This document shows positions 1-8,925 of a stretch of 64,000 nt of DNA, in pieces. Source of the DNA: Neolewinella agarilytica (lineage in GTDB: Bacteria; Bacteroidota; Bacteroidia; Chitinophagales; Saprospiraceae); the NCBI RefSeq assembly GCF_900110645.1, contig NZ_FOFB01000007.1, positions 1-64,000 on the forward strand, read 5' to 3'. The notes under the pieces were generated by a model. The model was not told the origin of the DNA, ran no database searches, and saw only the letters and a program-made list of their open reading frames with translations. The position numbers and the translations under genes were made by a program. Position 1 is the first letter of the stretch; each line of letters starts with the position of its first letter.

Positions 1-92
1 CCACTGCTTGGTCATATTCTGTATAGTTTGGCGACTTACAAAATACGACTGACAGCCTTTATATCGAAGAAATCATAATTTTAGACACGCTC
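1..92 (+). mobile_element. Possible right end of an IS5/IS427-like insertion sequence (edge-truncated)
   Basis: Frame 1 of the + strand is open from the window edge to a TAA at 76-78 and reads like a hydrophobic transposase C-terminus. A sequence resembling an IS terminal inverted repeat follows at once: read inward from 92 it is GAGCGTGTCTAAAATTATG, similar in style to IS427-group ends. The neighbouring sensor gene loses its reading frame at exactly this point. The rest of the element lies outside the window, so family assignment is inference. An unrelated short frame and chance similarity remain possible. Confidence 0.35.
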
Positions 93-996
93 TAAATCTA
101 AATTGGTACATACCTTTAGTTACGTCCGCTAAGACTAATGCATTACTATCAGACAACGAAATCATTTGATTTATAAATAAATCAAGAACCGGCCACGTAC
201 CTACTTTTCGACCTTTATGAAAAATAACTGGGCTCTGCCCATTAGCTGCAGCTAAATATCCTCCAGGAAGTAAGTCAATCCAATAATGAGTCCTCGTATT
301 ACCTAATTTAGAGGGCAGTACATTTTGCATTCCCTCCATCTGCCAATATTCACCTGACCCAACCATGTACTTCATTTCCATTGAATCATTACTCTTTCTA
401 TTAACATTATTCAGATACCCTCGCTTAACAGGAAAAATATCCGCACTACGATCCGGATTAATTCCATCTGAATAAATATAAAAATGGGTTGAATCTTCTC
501 CGGAAATTTTTCGAACACCACCATTCTGACTAAATCCGAATATGCCCGTTTTTTGAAGACGTATAATTATCTCCCCTTCTTGGCTGATATCAATGAAATT
601 TACAAATTCTCCAAACTCACGAGTTGAAGCAATTTTATCATTATGCGCAAACTCGACAAATCGCCCCCTTTCTAAATAGTATACCCTACCTGAATAGGTT
701 CCCGCCCAAACAGTCCCAATAGTATCTAAATGCAGGTAAAAAACCACCACATCCTCCAGCCCATCATCGCTATCAAAAACCTCAAATTCATAGCCATCAA
801 AGCGAGCCACCCCATTATCCGTCCCCACCCAGATGTATCCTTCCTGGTCTTCCAGGACGGTGTAGACTTCTGAGCTGGGCAGGCCATCGTCAGTAGTGAA
901 ATGACGAAAGTCCAATTGCACATCCTGCGCCACCAATCCACTGCACAACAGTAATTGACCCAAAAAGAAAACGGCCAATTGACAAAGAAAACGCAT
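73..996 (-). CDS. Truncated two-component regulator propeller (Reg_prop) sensor protein
   Basis: The 307-residue product has a signal peptide ending near LVAQ, followed by a two-component-regulator beta-propeller N-terminus (GLPSSEVYTVLEDQEGYIWVGT, then NGVARFDGY). Family members normally carry about a dozen such blades, a Y_Y_Y domain, a membrane segment and histidine-kinase or LuxR output domains, and run to 900-1400 residues. Here the frame stops after a few blades, at MYQFRF plus eight unrelated residues and TGA. The last codons overlap the putative IS end at 81-92, so the gene was probably interrupted and the fragment has no output domain. It is more A+T rich than most neighbours. A frameshift instead of an IS would also explain the ending. 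Confidence 0.7.
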   Translation of the reverse strand: MRFLCQLAVFFLGQLLLCSGLVAQDVQLDFRHFTTDDGLPSSEVYTVLEDQEGYIWVGTDNGVARFDGYEFEVFDSDDGLEDVVVFYLHLDTIGTVWAGTYSGRVYYLERGRFVEFAHNDKIASTREFGEFVNFIDISQEGEIIIRLQKTGIFGFSQNGGVRKISGEDSTHFYIYSDGINPDRSADIFPVKRGYLNNVNRKSNDSMEMKYMVGSGEYWQMEGMQNVLPSKLGNTRTHYWIDLLPGGYLAAANGQSPVIFHKGRKVGTWPVLDLFINQMISLSDSNALVLADVTKGMYQFRFRACLKL

Positions 997-1144
997 AAGT
1001 ACTACTCAATTGGTGGAGAGGGTAAAAGTAGAGGATCACGGAAGAATGAGGAAACAGAGGGGAGCAGGTGGCTATTCGGGCGCTTAAAACGGTAATCAGC
1101 GGACGAACCGTTGCCAAAGTCTGTATAGAGCTGTAAAACAATCA

Positions 1145-1176
1145 GGGTGAGACGGGCAATTAAGCCTGACTCACCC
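1145..1176. other. Stable intergenic hairpin
   Basis: GGGTGAG at 1145-1151 pairs with CTCACCC at 1170-1176, and an inner GGC/GCC pairing (1155-1157 with 1164-1166) closes an AATTAA loop. There is no T-run, so it is not a classic intrinsic terminator. It could be a processing or structured RNA element in the long gap between the broken sensor gene and sdhC. Confidence 0.4.
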
Positions 1177-1417
1177 CGATAAGACAGTTATCAGCCCACG
1201 GAGGAGATGATACGTTTTTCCGCCACTGAAAATAGGGTTAAAGGTCGGCGGATAGCTAATAGGAAGGTCAGGTACTTAGTTTCTGAAAGCTGTTTAAAGG
1301 GTAAATCGGTGTTACTCAAAAAGATTGTGCATCAAATATGCAGGCGTTTGTCCGAATCTGTAGCCTGTGTTTAAAATCGGCAGACAACCATTTAATATTC
1401 GGTACGCCCTCCCCCCA

Positions 1418-1460
1418 CCCTGCTCCAAAAGGCTTCCCTGGAACCTGTACTTCGGCTTCG
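1418..1460 (-). repeat. Family A dispersed repeat, degenerate copy
   Basis: Read on the minus strand it has CAGGTTCCA, a 12-base gap and GGAGCAGGG, matching blocks two and three of the family. The GGGCGC block is lost. It is intergenic, upstream of sdhC. Confidence 0.45.
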
Positions 1461-1642
1461 CTCAGCACCACGGCGAGCGCCCGGAGGCAGGTCTTCCCCG
1501 TGGTGTCAACAGCTTGGTCCTTACCCGCATTTTCTCCCTGACCAGGACAAGAAAGCAGGGCAATCCTTGATTAGACAAAATCTAAACAACTGCAAGCTCG
1601 CTTTCCACCGTCAACCTCTTCGTTTCTCTGACCTTTAACACT

Positions 1643-1650
1643 TAGTTTTG
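1643..1650 (+). promoter_or_regulatory. Putative -7 promoter box of the sdhCAB operon
   Basis: TAGTTTTG matches the Bacteroidetes -7 consensus TAnnTTTG exactly and lies 25 bases before the sdhC ATG, which would give a leader of roughly 20 bases. No convincing -33 TTG element was located, so the call rests on the -7 box and position. Confidence 0.4.
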
Positions 1651-1675
1651 CCGCGTTTGCTAAAACTTATACTGT

Positions 1676-2371
1676 ATGAATACTTGGTTCGGTCGCTTCA
1701 TCACTTCCAGCATTGGCAAGAAGGTAGTGATGGCCCTCACGGGATTATTTCTGATCACTTTCCTCATTGTCCACTTGGTGGGCAACCTCCAACTGCTGAG
1801 CAGTGGTGGTGGTCAGGCATTTAATGAATATGCCTACTTTATGACGCATAATCCGCTGATTAAATTCACCAGCTATGGATTGTACGCCTTCATTCTCATC
1901 CACGCCTTTCAGGGCATTGCCCTCTGGCTCAAGAACCGTTCAGCCCGTGGCAGCCAGGGATATGCAGTGAAAGTAAATCGTACGGCAGGCGCCAGTAAAG
2001 CCTCCGTCCGGATGGGCGCACTGGGCACCATCATCCTTGTTTTCATTCTTCTACACATGTACCAGTTCTGGCTGCAGATGAAACTAGGCAACACCGCCAT
2101 GATCGGCTACGACGGCGGTGAGCAGGTAAAAGATCTTTATTCTCTCGTTAAGGGTGTCTACGCGAACCCTGTCTTTGTTGTCATTTACGTAATCAGCATG
2201 ATCGTGATTGGTTTCCACCTCTGGCACGGATTTGAGTCTGCCTTTCAGACCCTTGGTCTAAACCACCCGAAATGGACGCCACTCATTAAGTTCGTAGGCC
2301 GCACTTACAGTGTACTCGTCCCACTCGGTTTTGCCATCATCCCCATCTGGATGTATCTCGCACAACAGTAA
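1676..2371 (+). CDS. sdhC: Succinate dehydrogenase cytochrome b subunit
   Basis: This 231-residue integral membrane protein is the single-polypeptide, diheme cytochrome b subunit of Bacteroidetes succinate:quinone oxidoreductase (complex II class B). It anchors SdhAB to the inner membrane and passes electrons to menaquinone. It starts with the family-typical [23 protein letters not shown] and shows about five hydrophobic helices with histidines in them (VHLVGN, LIHAFQ, LLHMYQ, FHLWHGF), the expected heme ligands. Length fits the family. It is first in the operon: sdhA follows after 28 bases and then sdhB. There is no Shine-Dalgarno sequence, which is usual for this phylum. Confidence 0.95.
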   Translation: MNTWFGRFITSSIGKKVVMALTGLFLITFLIVHLVGNLQLLSSGGGQAFNEYAYFMTHNPLIKFTSYGLYAFILIHAFQGIALWLKNRSARGSQGYAVKVNRTAGASKASVRMGALGTIILVFILLHMYQFWLQMKLGNTAMIGYDGGEQVKDLYSLVKGVYANPVFVVIYVISMIVIGFHLWHGFESAFQTLGLNHPKWTPLIKFVGRTYSVLVPLGFAIIPIWMYLAQQ

Positions 2372-2399
2372 CCTATCACTTCCATTTAAAAGCACAATC

Positions 2400-4394
2400 A
2401 TGGCATTACAATCCAACGTCCCACCCGGTGAACTCGGTGAAAAGTGGACCAAGTATCGCTCCTCGATGCCGCTCGTGGCGCCGAACAACAAGCGCCGCAT
2501 TGAAGTGATCATCGTCGGCACCGGCCTGGCCGGTGGCGCTGCCGCAGCTACGCTGGGCGAACTCGGTTATAAGGTAAAGGTTTTCACCTTTCACGACAGC
2601 CCCCGCCGCGCGCACTCTATTGCTGCTCAGGGTGGCATTAACGCCGCTAAGAACTATCAGAACGACGGAGACTCTGTTTACCGTCTCTTTTATGACACCA
2701 TTAAAGGCGGCGATTACCGTAGCCGGGAAGCCAACGTTCACCGTTTGGCTGAAGTAAGTGTCAACATCATCGACCAGGCCGTAGCCCAGGGCGTACCCTT
2801 CGCCCGGGAATACGGTGGCCTGCTGGCTAACCGCTCTTTCGGCGGTGTACAGGTAAGCCGGACGTTCTACGCCCGTGGACAAACCGGACAGCAGTTGCTG
2901 CTCGGCGCCTACCAGTCGCTCAGCCGCCAGGTAAGCCTCGGTAACGTAACCATGTATAACCGCCACGAGATGGTGGACGTGGTGAAAATCGACGGCAAAG
3001 CCAGAGGCATCATCGCCCGCAATCTCCTGACGGGAGAGCTGGAGCGTCATGGTGCTCATGCCGTCGTTCTCGGCACCGGTGGTTACGGCAACGTTTTCTA
3101 CCTCTCTACCAACGCCATGAACTCCAACGTGTCAGCCGCCTGGCGCGCCGTAAAGAAGGGAGCTTATATGGCCAACCCTTGTTTCACGCAGATTCACCCG
3201 ACCTGCATCCCGGTTTCGGGCGAGTATCAGTCTAAGCTTACGCTGATGTCTGAATCTCTGCGCAACGACGGCCGTGTTTGGGTACCGAAAAATCAGGAGG
3301 ACGCAAAAGCCATCCGTGAGGGTCGTAAGACCGGCCTTGACATTCCGGAAGCGGATCGCGATTACTACCTGGAGCGCCGCTACCCGGCCTTCGGCAACCT
3401 GGTCCCCCGTGACGTTGCCAGCCGTGCCGCAAAAACAGCTTGTGACGAAGGTCTCGGTGTAAGCCCTACCGGTTTGGCCGTTTATCTGGACTTTGCCGAC
3501 GCTATCCAACGCTATGGTAAAAGTCAGGCAACGACCCTGAATGAGACCAACGCTTCCGCAGCCCGGATTCGTGAACTGGGTACCGCAGTAGTGGCCGAGA
3601 AATACGGGAACCTCTTCGAGATGTACGAGAAGATCACCGGCGAGAACCCTTACGTGATGCCGATGAAAATTTACCCTGCGGTCCACTACACTATGGGCGG
3701 TCTTTGGGTCGATTACAATCTGCAGACAAACGTTCCTGGCCTCTTCGCTGCCGGTGAAGCCAACTTCAGCGATCACGGTGCTAACCGCCTCGGTGCTTCG
3801 GCATTGATGCAGGGGCTTGCTGATGGTTACTTTGTTCTTCCTTACACCATTGGTACTTTCCTGGCCAACGAAATTCGTACGCCGATGATCGATCCGAACG
3901 GGAAAGAATTCATGGAGGCCGAAAAGGCCGTTGCCGACCGCATCACCCGAGTGATGGGCGTACAGGGCAACCAATCAGTCGAAAGCTTCCACCGTCGCCT
4001 GGGCAAATACATGTGGGACTATTGCGGAATGGCGCGTAACGCTGATGGCCTCGCTAAGGGCCGTGAGCTGATCCGTGAATTGCGCGAAGAGTTCTACCGT
4101 GATGTGTTCGTTCCCGGAACTGCAGATGAGTACAATCCGGAACTGGAAAAAGCCCTTCGTGTGGCCGACTTCCTGGAACTCGGAGAACTTATGATGGTCG
4201 ACGCGCTGGACCGCAACGAAAGCTGTGGCGGGCACTTCCGCGAGGAATACCAGACTCCTGAAGGCGAAGCGCTTCGTCGGGATGACGAATACACTTACGT
4301 TTCGGCATGGGAATGGGACGATAATCAACCGATCCTGCACAAGGAGAATCTCGAGTTCGAGAATGTAGAACTCAAGACCCGCTCCTACAAATAA
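2400..4394 (+). CDS. sdhA: Succinate dehydrogenase flavoprotein subunit
   Basis: The 664-residue flavoprotein oxidises succinate to fumarate using covalently bound FAD in the TCA cycle and respiratory chain. The N-terminal FAD-binding motif is [18 protein letters not shown], followed by the [13 protein letters not shown] segment that contains the usual region of histidyl-FAD attachment. Substrate-binding and catalytic stretches include HPTCIP, the [10 protein letters not shown] loop, and [13 protein letters not shown] contacts include [18 protein letters not shown]. The ATG at 2400 was preferred over an upstream start at 2310 because the latter would overlap sdhC and adds an unrelated N-terminus. 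It sits in the operon between sdhC and sdhB. Confidence 0.96.
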   Translation: MALQSNVPPGELGEKWTKYRSSMPLVAPNNKRRIEVIIVGTGLAGGAAAATLGELGYKVKVFTFHDSPRRAHSIAAQGGINAAKNYQNDGDSVYRLFYDTIKGGDYRSREANVHRLAEVSVNIIDQAVAQGVPFAREYGGLLANRSFGGVQVSRTFYARGQTGQQLLLGAYQSLSRQVSLGNVTMYNRHEMVDVVKIDGKARGIIARNLLTGELERHGAHAVVLGTGGYGNVFYLSTNAMNSNVSAAWRAVKKGAYMANPCFTQIHPTCIPVSGEYQSKLTLMSESLRNDGRVWVPKNQEDAKAIREGRKTGLDIPEADRDYYLERRYPAFGNLVPRDVASRAAKTACDEGLGVSPTGLAVYLDFADAIQRYGKSQATTLNETNASAARIRELGTAVVAEKYGNLFEMYEKITGENPYVMPMKIYPAVHYTMGGLWVDYNLQTNVPGLFAAGEANFSDHGANRLGASALMQGLADGYFVLPYTIGTFLANEIRTPMIDPNGKEFMEAEKAVADRITRVMGVQGNQSVESFHRRLGKYMWDYCGMARNADGLAKGRELIRELREEFYRDVFVPGTADEYNPELEKALRVADFLELGELMMVDALDRNESCGGHFREEYQTPEGEALRRDDEYTYVSAWEWDDNQPILHKENLEFENVELKTRSYK

Positions 4395-4440
4395 TTCACC
4401 GCCGGTTCTTTTCCGGCTTTCCAACCTGAGGGGTGCTTTC

Positions 4441-4483
4441 GGGCGCAGACGCAGGTGCAGAGAAAGGCTTGAAAAGAGCAGGG
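4441..4483 (+). repeat. Family A dispersed repeat
   Basis: GGGCGC, then GCAGGTGCA, 15 bases, then AGAGCAGGG: all three family blocks are intact. It lies in the sdhA-sdhB spacer. An sdhB start at 4433 would translate it, which is one reason to reject that start. Confidence 0.75.
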
Positions 4484-4501
4484 TTCAAAAACCAAGAAAT
4501 T

Positions 4502-5266
4502 ATGAGCGCTGACAACATGAAGCTCACCCTTAAAATCTGGCGGCAGAAAAATGCAAACGCCAAAGGTCATTTCGACACGCACACGCTTGACGGAGTAACC
4601 TCTCACATGTCCTTCCTCGAGATGCTCGATGTTCTCAACGAGCAGATCATTCAGGAAAAGAAGGAACCCGTTGCCTTTGAGCACGACTGTCGTGAAGGTA
4701 TCTGTGGCACCTGTAGCCTGGTCATCAATGGCTACCCCCACGGCCCGCAGCAAGGTACCACAACCTGCCAGCTGCACATGCGTCATTTCAAGGATGGTGA
4801 CACCATCACCATCGAGCCCTGGCGCTCGGCGGCCTTCCCGATTGTTAAAGACCTGGTCGTTAACCGGGATTCTTTTGACCGTATCATCCAGGCCGGCGGC
4901 TACATTTCCGTCAATACCGGACAGGCGCAGGATGGCAACGCCATCCCCATCGAAAAAGACGTGGCCAACGAAGCCATGGATGCTGCCACCTGCATCGGTT
5001 GCGGTGCTTGTGTAGCGGCATGTCCTAATGCTTCTGCGATGCTCTTTACTTCTGCAAAAGTGAGCCACCTGGCCCATATGCCGCAGGGTGAAGTGGAAGC
5101 CTCCCAGCGGGCTATCCGCATGGTAGAACAGCACGACGCCGAAGGATTCGGTCGTTGTTCCAACATTACTGCCTGTGAAGCAGAGTGCCCGAAGGAGATT
5201 TCCGTAGAGCACATCGCTCGCCTGAACCGGGAGTACCTCTCGGCAAGTGTCGGTTCTGACAAGTAA
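4502..5266 (+). CDS. sdhB: Succinate dehydrogenase iron-sulfur subunit
   Basis: The 254-residue product carries electrons from the SdhA flavin to the quinone site through three clusters. The plant-type [2Fe-2S] ligands are Cys63, Cys68, Cys71 and Cys89 ([10 protein letters not shown]...TTC). The C-terminal half has [12 protein letters not shown] for the [4Fe-4S] cluster and [12 protein letters not shown] for the other cluster ligands. The start at 4502 (MSADN) gives a normal length. An in-frame start at 4433 exists but would translate the family A repeat at 4441-4483. This is the last gene of the operon and is followed by a strong terminator. Confidence 0.95.
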   Translation: MSADNMKLTLKIWRQKNANAKGHFDTHTLDGVTSHMSFLEMLDVLNEQIIQEKKEPVAFEHDCREGICGTCSLVINGYPHGPQQGTTTCQLHMRHFKDGDTITIEPWRSAAFPIVKDLVVNRDSFDRIIQAGGYISVNTGQAQDGNAIPIEKDVANEAMDAATCIGCGACVAACPNASAMLFTSAKVSHLAHMPQGEVEASQRAIRMVEQHDAEGFGRCSNITACEAECPKEISVEHIARLNREYLSASVGSDK

Positions 5267-5289
5267 GAAATGCTAACCTAGCAAATTGC

Positions 5290-5332
5290 CGGCCGAACTT
5301 AGAACGTATCTGGGTTCGGCCGTTTTTTTTTT
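5290..5332 (+). terminator. Rho-independent terminator of sdhCAB
   Basis: CGGCCGAAC (5290-5298) pairs perfectly with GTTCGGCCG (5314-5322) around a 15-base loop and is followed by ten T residues to 5332. It lies 24 bases past the sdhB stop, and its T-run touches the stop codon of the convergent AbiEii gene. Confidence 0.9.
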
Positions 5333-6107
5333 ACAAGGCCACATTCGCCCAGAAGGAGGAAAAATTTCGTACGGATTCTACATCCGTTCGCTGCATGAGG
5401 AAAGGCATTACGTCCTTTGCTAAAAGATCAAAGTCTAAGGTATCAATCTTTTCTTGCACCATAGACCGTAAGCCTTGGGGTGAGGCGACCTGAAAACGGT
5501 TATGGAGATAGTCGTAGTCAGGCTTTATTTGCTGAAGGATAAAGTGGAGGTCGTAAAAATCTCTACCCTTAGCCCGCTTCCGGCCCATTACCGCAGCAAC
5601 TTTCTGGCTGGCGAGGAGGGCTAGCGGAGTGATTAAAATATCGTGGCGGATACCAAATTTATTGAGATCGAATATCTCCGGCTTGTACTCGAAATGTTGC
5701 TTTTCGGTGTCTAGTTTGATCATAAGCTTGGCTTCCTTATGTCCACTCAATCCATAATCGAAGAGTAAGGCGGGGAAACGAATATTGCAGTGATAAGCTC
5801 CTTTATAGGCAAACTTCAATTCGACTTTATACCCCCTTAGTTCAAGGTGCCGTTTGATAGCTTTTGCGGTATCTTCAAATTCTGACTTGCCCAGTCCTAC
5901 ATTATCAAAATCAAGATCTTCAGAGAACCGTTCTGTACCGTATGCGATGCGTAGACAAGTTCCCCCAAGGAAAGTGTATTTATGACCTAGTTTGCTTTGA
6001 AAGATTGCTTGAAGTATCTCATACTGTAGATACTCTCGTAGAAGTTGCATTCCTTCAGCATGTAAGTTTTCGGGATACCATTTCTTAATTTGTTGTAGCT
6101 CCATCAT
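5331..6107 (-). CDS. abiEii: AbiEii-family nucleotidyltransferase toxin
   Basis: The 258-residue protein belongs to the AbiEii/AbiGii nucleotidyltransferase toxins (DNA polymerase beta fold). The signature is visible: GGT at 48-50, then CLRIAYGTERFSEDLDFD with the catalytic acidic pair around residues 64-66, and the later KGRDFYDL motif. Characterised AbiEii toxins inhibit growth by transferring nucleotides, and AbiE systems can abort phage infection. The gene overlaps the antitoxin gene by four bases (ATGA), the usual translational coupling. The pair is visibly more A+T rich than the adjoining sdh genes, which suggests acquisition by transfer. Confidence 0.85.
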   Translation of the reverse strand: MMELQQIKKWYPENLHAEGMQLLREYLQYEILQAIFQSKLGHKYTFLGGTCLRIAYGTERFSEDLDFDNVGLGKSEFEDTAKAIKRHLELRGYKVELKFAYKGAYHCNIRFPALLFDYGLSGHKEAKLMIKLDTEKQHFEYKPEIFDLNKFGIRHDILITPLALLASQKVAAVMGRKRAKGRDFYDLHFILQQIKPDYDYLHNRFQVASPQGLRSMVQEKIDTLDFDLLAKDVMPFLMQRTDVESVRNFSSFWANVAL

Positions 6108-6775
6108 AAGTCATGAATTTCGAGCAGTAAGGCAATTCTCTTAAACAAAGTTTCTGAGTTAATCTGATGAGCATAAAGGAACATTTGAGTCCAGTCGATA
6201 TCTTCCTTTAATCCAAAATGGTCGAATCTCATTCCTTCAATCCATGCGGGATCAGAGAAATCTGATTCGAGGTAAGCCAGATCAATAAGTGCTTTTTCGG
6301 GCCGTGCGATACAGTAGCTATGTTCCCGCCAGGGGACAACTTCATATCCGAAAAACAAATCAGTCTTTACGTGTCGAAAAGAATACCGGCGATCATCAAT
6401 TTCAAAGCTTTTCGTTTTCCGTGTTGAGATTGCTGTGGTCTCGTAAACATGCTCTGGTATCAACCCGTAATAGTGTAACGCAGAATGAAGAGAGACGTAA
6501 GATGGCTCGTATAGATTGTTGGATACTGTAAAACGATCTACTTCCGACCGAATGTCAAAGTCTACTGTACGATACAGACCATTTCTGATTTTGATAATTC
6601 GGCCAGCCTTTTGCCAACGTGTAATTATGTTTGGATCATAGTTTTCTCCAAACCGAAGCCGTAACAAACTTGGTGTTATGAACACCCTATCTTTAGGAAG
6701 CGAATAAATCAAATCATTTCTTTTTTTCAGTAACAGCTGAAAAAAAGAAATAGTTTCACTTTCCAAATTCTCCAT
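6104..6775 (-). CDS. abiEi: AbiEi-family antitoxin
   Basis: The 223-residue protein matches type IV AbiEi antitoxins. The N-terminal ~60 residues look like the winged-helix domain (FITPSLLRLRFG, then KAGRIIKIRNGLYR), followed by the antitoxin body with SYVSLHSALHYYGLIPE and ARPEKALIDLAYL. Family members repress their own promoter and counter AbiEii without direct binding. It is upstream of and overlaps the toxin gene. Only 23 bases separate its start from the divergent amidase gene at 6799, so the two promoters must overlap. AbiEi binding there could affect both directions (inference). Confidence 0.85.
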   Translation of the reverse strand: MENLESETISFFQLLLKKRNDLIYSLPKDRVFITPSLLRLRFGENYDPNIITRWQKAGRIIKIRNGLYRTVDFDIRSEVDRFTVSNNLYEPSYVSLHSALHYYGLIPEHVYETTAISTRKTKSFEIDDRRYSFRHVKTDLFFGYEVVPWREHSYCIARPEKALIDLAYLESDFSDPAWIEGMRFDHFGLKEDIDWTQMFLYAHQINSETLFKRIALLLEIHDL

Positions 6776-6784
6776 CCTCCTGCG

Positions 6785-6792
6785 TAACTTGC
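6785..6792 (+). promoter_or_regulatory. Putative -7 box for the amidase gene
   Basis: TAACTTGC resembles TAnnTTTG and is seven bases before the ATG at 6799, inside the 23-base gap between two divergent genes. The same box-to-ATG arrangement recurs at other genes in this window. Confidence 0.3.
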
Positions 6793-6798
6793 GCCACT

Positions 6799-7737
6799 AT
6801 GCAGGATTTCCTTCAGGCCATCGTTGACATTATCGCCGTTCTTTTCGGTGATACTCCGGAGCGACCCCGCACGCCAAAGCCCCTGCCGCCGGCTCTACCG
6901 CCGGCTTCTCCACCAACACCACAAGCAGACCCGGATGAGCCGCAGGACGCCAGTGAAGTAAGTAAAGGAGAAGATGCCGTAGTGATCAGTCACGAAGCGG
7001 AGCCTCCGCGGGAGGAAGATGGTGATGAATTCGACGAAAACCCGCTCCCCGCACCGGATGATCCGGTACTACCTCCCATTGATCCCGACAGCCGGCCCAC
7101 CGGCCCGGTTCGCCCTGCTCCTGAATACCGCGCCCGCTACCTATGGTGTATTGACAACGGTCACGGAGCATTGACGCAGGGCAAACGAAGCCCGGTCCTC
7201 TCGGACGGTCGCCAACTCCTGGAGTATGAATTTAACCGGGATATTAGCGCCCGGATTTTTGCTCAACTCGATGACATTGGCGTTGCTTATTATAACGTCA
7301 TCCCAGAAGTTCAGGTAGGGAACTTCCTCACTGAACGGGTAAACCGTGCGAACAGCGTCAGCAGTGCGCTTCCTAAATTATTCGTTAGCATTCATGGCAA
7401 CGCTGGCCCGGCTGACAGCTTACAAGACTATACTGACGATCGCGTTCGCGGTATTGAGACCTGGTATTATCACGGTAGTACCCGCGGACGAAACATGGCT
7501 GCCATTTTCCAGCGTCACCTGATCGAAGAAACCGGACTGGTCAACCGACACCTGCGTTCTAAAGTAACCGGACAGTTCTTCGTCTTGCGTGCTACCCGTA
7601 TGCCAGCCATACTGACCGAGAATGGCTTTTATAACAATCGCTTTGAGCTACCGCTGATGCTTACCGATGGCTTCCGGCAACAAATTGCGGATGCGCACGT
7701 GCGGGCGATTATGGAAATTGAGCGGGACGGGATTTAA
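6799..7737 (+). CDS. N-acetylmuramoyl-L-alanine amidase (Amidase_3)
   Basis: The 312-residue protein ends in a zinc-dependent Amidase_3 domain (about residues 112-310) that would cleave the amide bond between MurNAc and the stem peptide. Expected zinc and catalytic residues are present: His near 121 (DNGHG), Glu near 143 (LLEYEF), His near 199 (SIHGNA) and Glu near 274 (LTENGF). The N-terminus is a hydrophobic-leaning segment followed by a long Pro/Asp/Glu-rich linker with no clear signal peptide, so export is not obvious. The mature architecture resembles some phage or prophage lysins, but no other phage genes are nearby. It is divergent from the AbiE pair. Confidence 0.85.
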   Translation: MQDFLQAIVDIIAVLFGDTPERPRTPKPLPPALPPASPPTPQADPDEPQDASEVSKGEDAVVISHEAEPPREEDGDEFDENPLPAPDDPVLPPIDPDSRPTGPVRPAPEYRARYLWCIDNGHGALTQGKRSPVLSDGRQLLEYEFNRDISARIFAQLDDIGVAYYNVIPEVQVGNFLTERVNRANSVSSALPKLFVSIHGNAGPADSLQDYTDDRVRGIETWYYHGSTRGRNMAAIFQRHLIEETGLVNRHLRSKVTGQFFVLRATRMPAILTENGFYNNRFELPLMLTDGFRQQIADAHVRAIMEIERDGI

Positions 7738-8053
7738 GGGTAGTTCTTATTCCGTAGTTTTTAAGGGTAAGGTTGTTCCGTTTATTGAAGGTGAGCCGCA
7801 ACGAATTTTTGGGGCCTTATCCGGGTTAACCGCCGCAGCTGCGAAGCAAAACCCAGACCTGTGTTACAAAGCTCTCCTAGCTGGCACGCTGAAAAGCGTT
7901 ATGCCTCCAGCCTTATAATAAACGGAACACCCTGTTTTTAAGGGATACCGCCCCCTGGAGCATTAGGTAAAGGCAAAGTTCTTCGTATAGTTTTGAACCT
8001 CCGCCGCTACCCCTACATTACTACAAAACTACCGACTACATTACTACCTCCCC
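7738..8053. other. Intergenic region with a spaced inverted repeat
   Basis: No gene is supported. GTTCCGTTTATT at 7775-7786 is perfectly complementary to AATAAACGGAAC at 7917-7928, with similar flanks (TTTAAGGG and its complement nearby), enclosing ~130 bases. A 12-base direct repeat CTACATTACTAC occurs at 8013-8024 and 8036-8047, just before ung. Confidence 0.5.
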
Positions 8054-8722
8054 ATGTCCAACGTCAAAATTGAACCGAGCTGGAAAGAAGCTCTTTCCGA
8101 AGAATTCACCAAGCCTTATTTCAGGATGCTGACCACTTTCCTCAAAGAGGAGAAAGCCGCCGGCAAGGCCATCTACCCGCCCGGTCCGCTCATATTCAAC
8201 GCTTACAACACAACCCCCATCGACGAGGTCAAAGTCGTCATTCTGGGGCAGGACCCTTACCACAACCCCGGTCAGGCGATGGGTCTGAGCTTCAGCGTTC
8301 CGAAAGGAGTAACCATTCCTCCCAGCCTGAGAAATATCTACAAGGAGCTCAACACCAGTATTGGACTGGAGAAGCCGAACCACGGTGACCTGACTCACTG
8401 GGCCGAGCAAGGTGTATTTCTGCTTAATGCCATGCTAACGGTGGAAAAAAACGACCCCGGAAGCCATAAGCGATCCGGCTGGCAGTTTTTTACCGACGCC
8501 TCCATCAAGGCCATTAGTGACCGGCGGGAGAACGTCGTTTTTATGCTCTGGGGTGCTTTTGCCCGCAAGAAAAAAATATTGATCGACGAGTCTAAGCACC
8601 TGGTGCTGGAAAGTGCTCATCCTTCGCCCTTTAGCGCAGACCGGGGGTTTTTCGGGAATAATCATTTCGTGCTGGCTAATGAATATTTGGCGAAGCATGG
8701 CCGGGAGGAGATTGTATGGTAG
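8054..8722 (+). CDS. ung: Uracil-DNA glycosylase
   Basis: The 222-residue family 1 UDG removes uracil from DNA to start base excision repair. The water-activating motif [18 protein letters not shown] is present with catalytic Asp67. The uracil-recognition NAMLTV segment and the DNA-intercalation motif [13 protein letters not shown] with His189 follow. Family 1 normally has HPSPLSA, so Phe at the Leu position is a mild variation in the minor-groove loop. Length is typical. The gene stands alone, with no obvious operon partner. Confidence 0.96.
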   Translation: MSNVKIEPSWKEALSEEFTKPYFRMLTTFLKEEKAAGKAIYPPGPLIFNAYNTTPIDEVKVVILGQDPYHNPGQAMGLSFSVPKGVTIPPSLRNIYKELNTSIGLEKPNHGDLTHWAEQGVFLLNAMLTVEKNDPGSHKRSGWQFFTDASIKAISDRRENVVFMLWGAFARKKKILIDESKHLVLESAHPSPFSADRGFFGNNHFVLANEYLAKHGREEIVW

Positions 8723-8850
8723 CTCCGTGTATTAGACATCAGTGATGTTTCTGCCTCCACGCCGCTCTGCGCATGAACGGAGTCAGCGCGCATTCCTCGC
8801 ACTGAAGACGAATGCTTTAAAGCAATTACGCGGAGCGTACTTAGCCCGTA

Positions 8851-8867
8851 CACGCGCGAAGCGCGTG
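8851..8867. other. Short perfect hairpin downstream of ung
   Basis: CACGCGC and GCGCGTG form a 7-bp stem with a GAA loop in the 203-base gap between ung and the following lipoprotein gene. There is no T-run. It may be an intergenic structure element. Nothing else in this gap is recognisable. Confidence 0.35.
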
Positions 8868-8925
8868 GTGACCGGCATCCCCACAACTCTCCTTACCTTC
8901 GTTCTCCCCCATAAACTGAGAGCCC

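Larger units (their letters stand above)
997..1642. other. Intergenic region without a supportable gene
   Basis: No open frame here has codon use or homology that I recognise. It holds a strong hairpin at 1145-1176, a short stretch near 1225-1246 resembling one upstream of the TonB receptor gene at 13110, a degenerate family A repeat at 1418-1460, and the upstream region of the sdh operon. Confidence 0.6.

Noticed and set aside
1338..1570. Two overlapping small + frames in the gap before sdhC
   Set aside because: They are short, overlap each other in different frames, cover a degenerate repeat and look like no known protein.
4433..4501. N-terminal extension of sdhB
   Set aside because: It would translate a dispersed repeat and does not resemble SdhB N-termini; ATG 4502 gives the normal length.
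7667..7918. Small + frame after the amidase gene
   Set aside because: It overlaps the amidase end in another frame and then crosses an inverted repeat, with no recognisable features.
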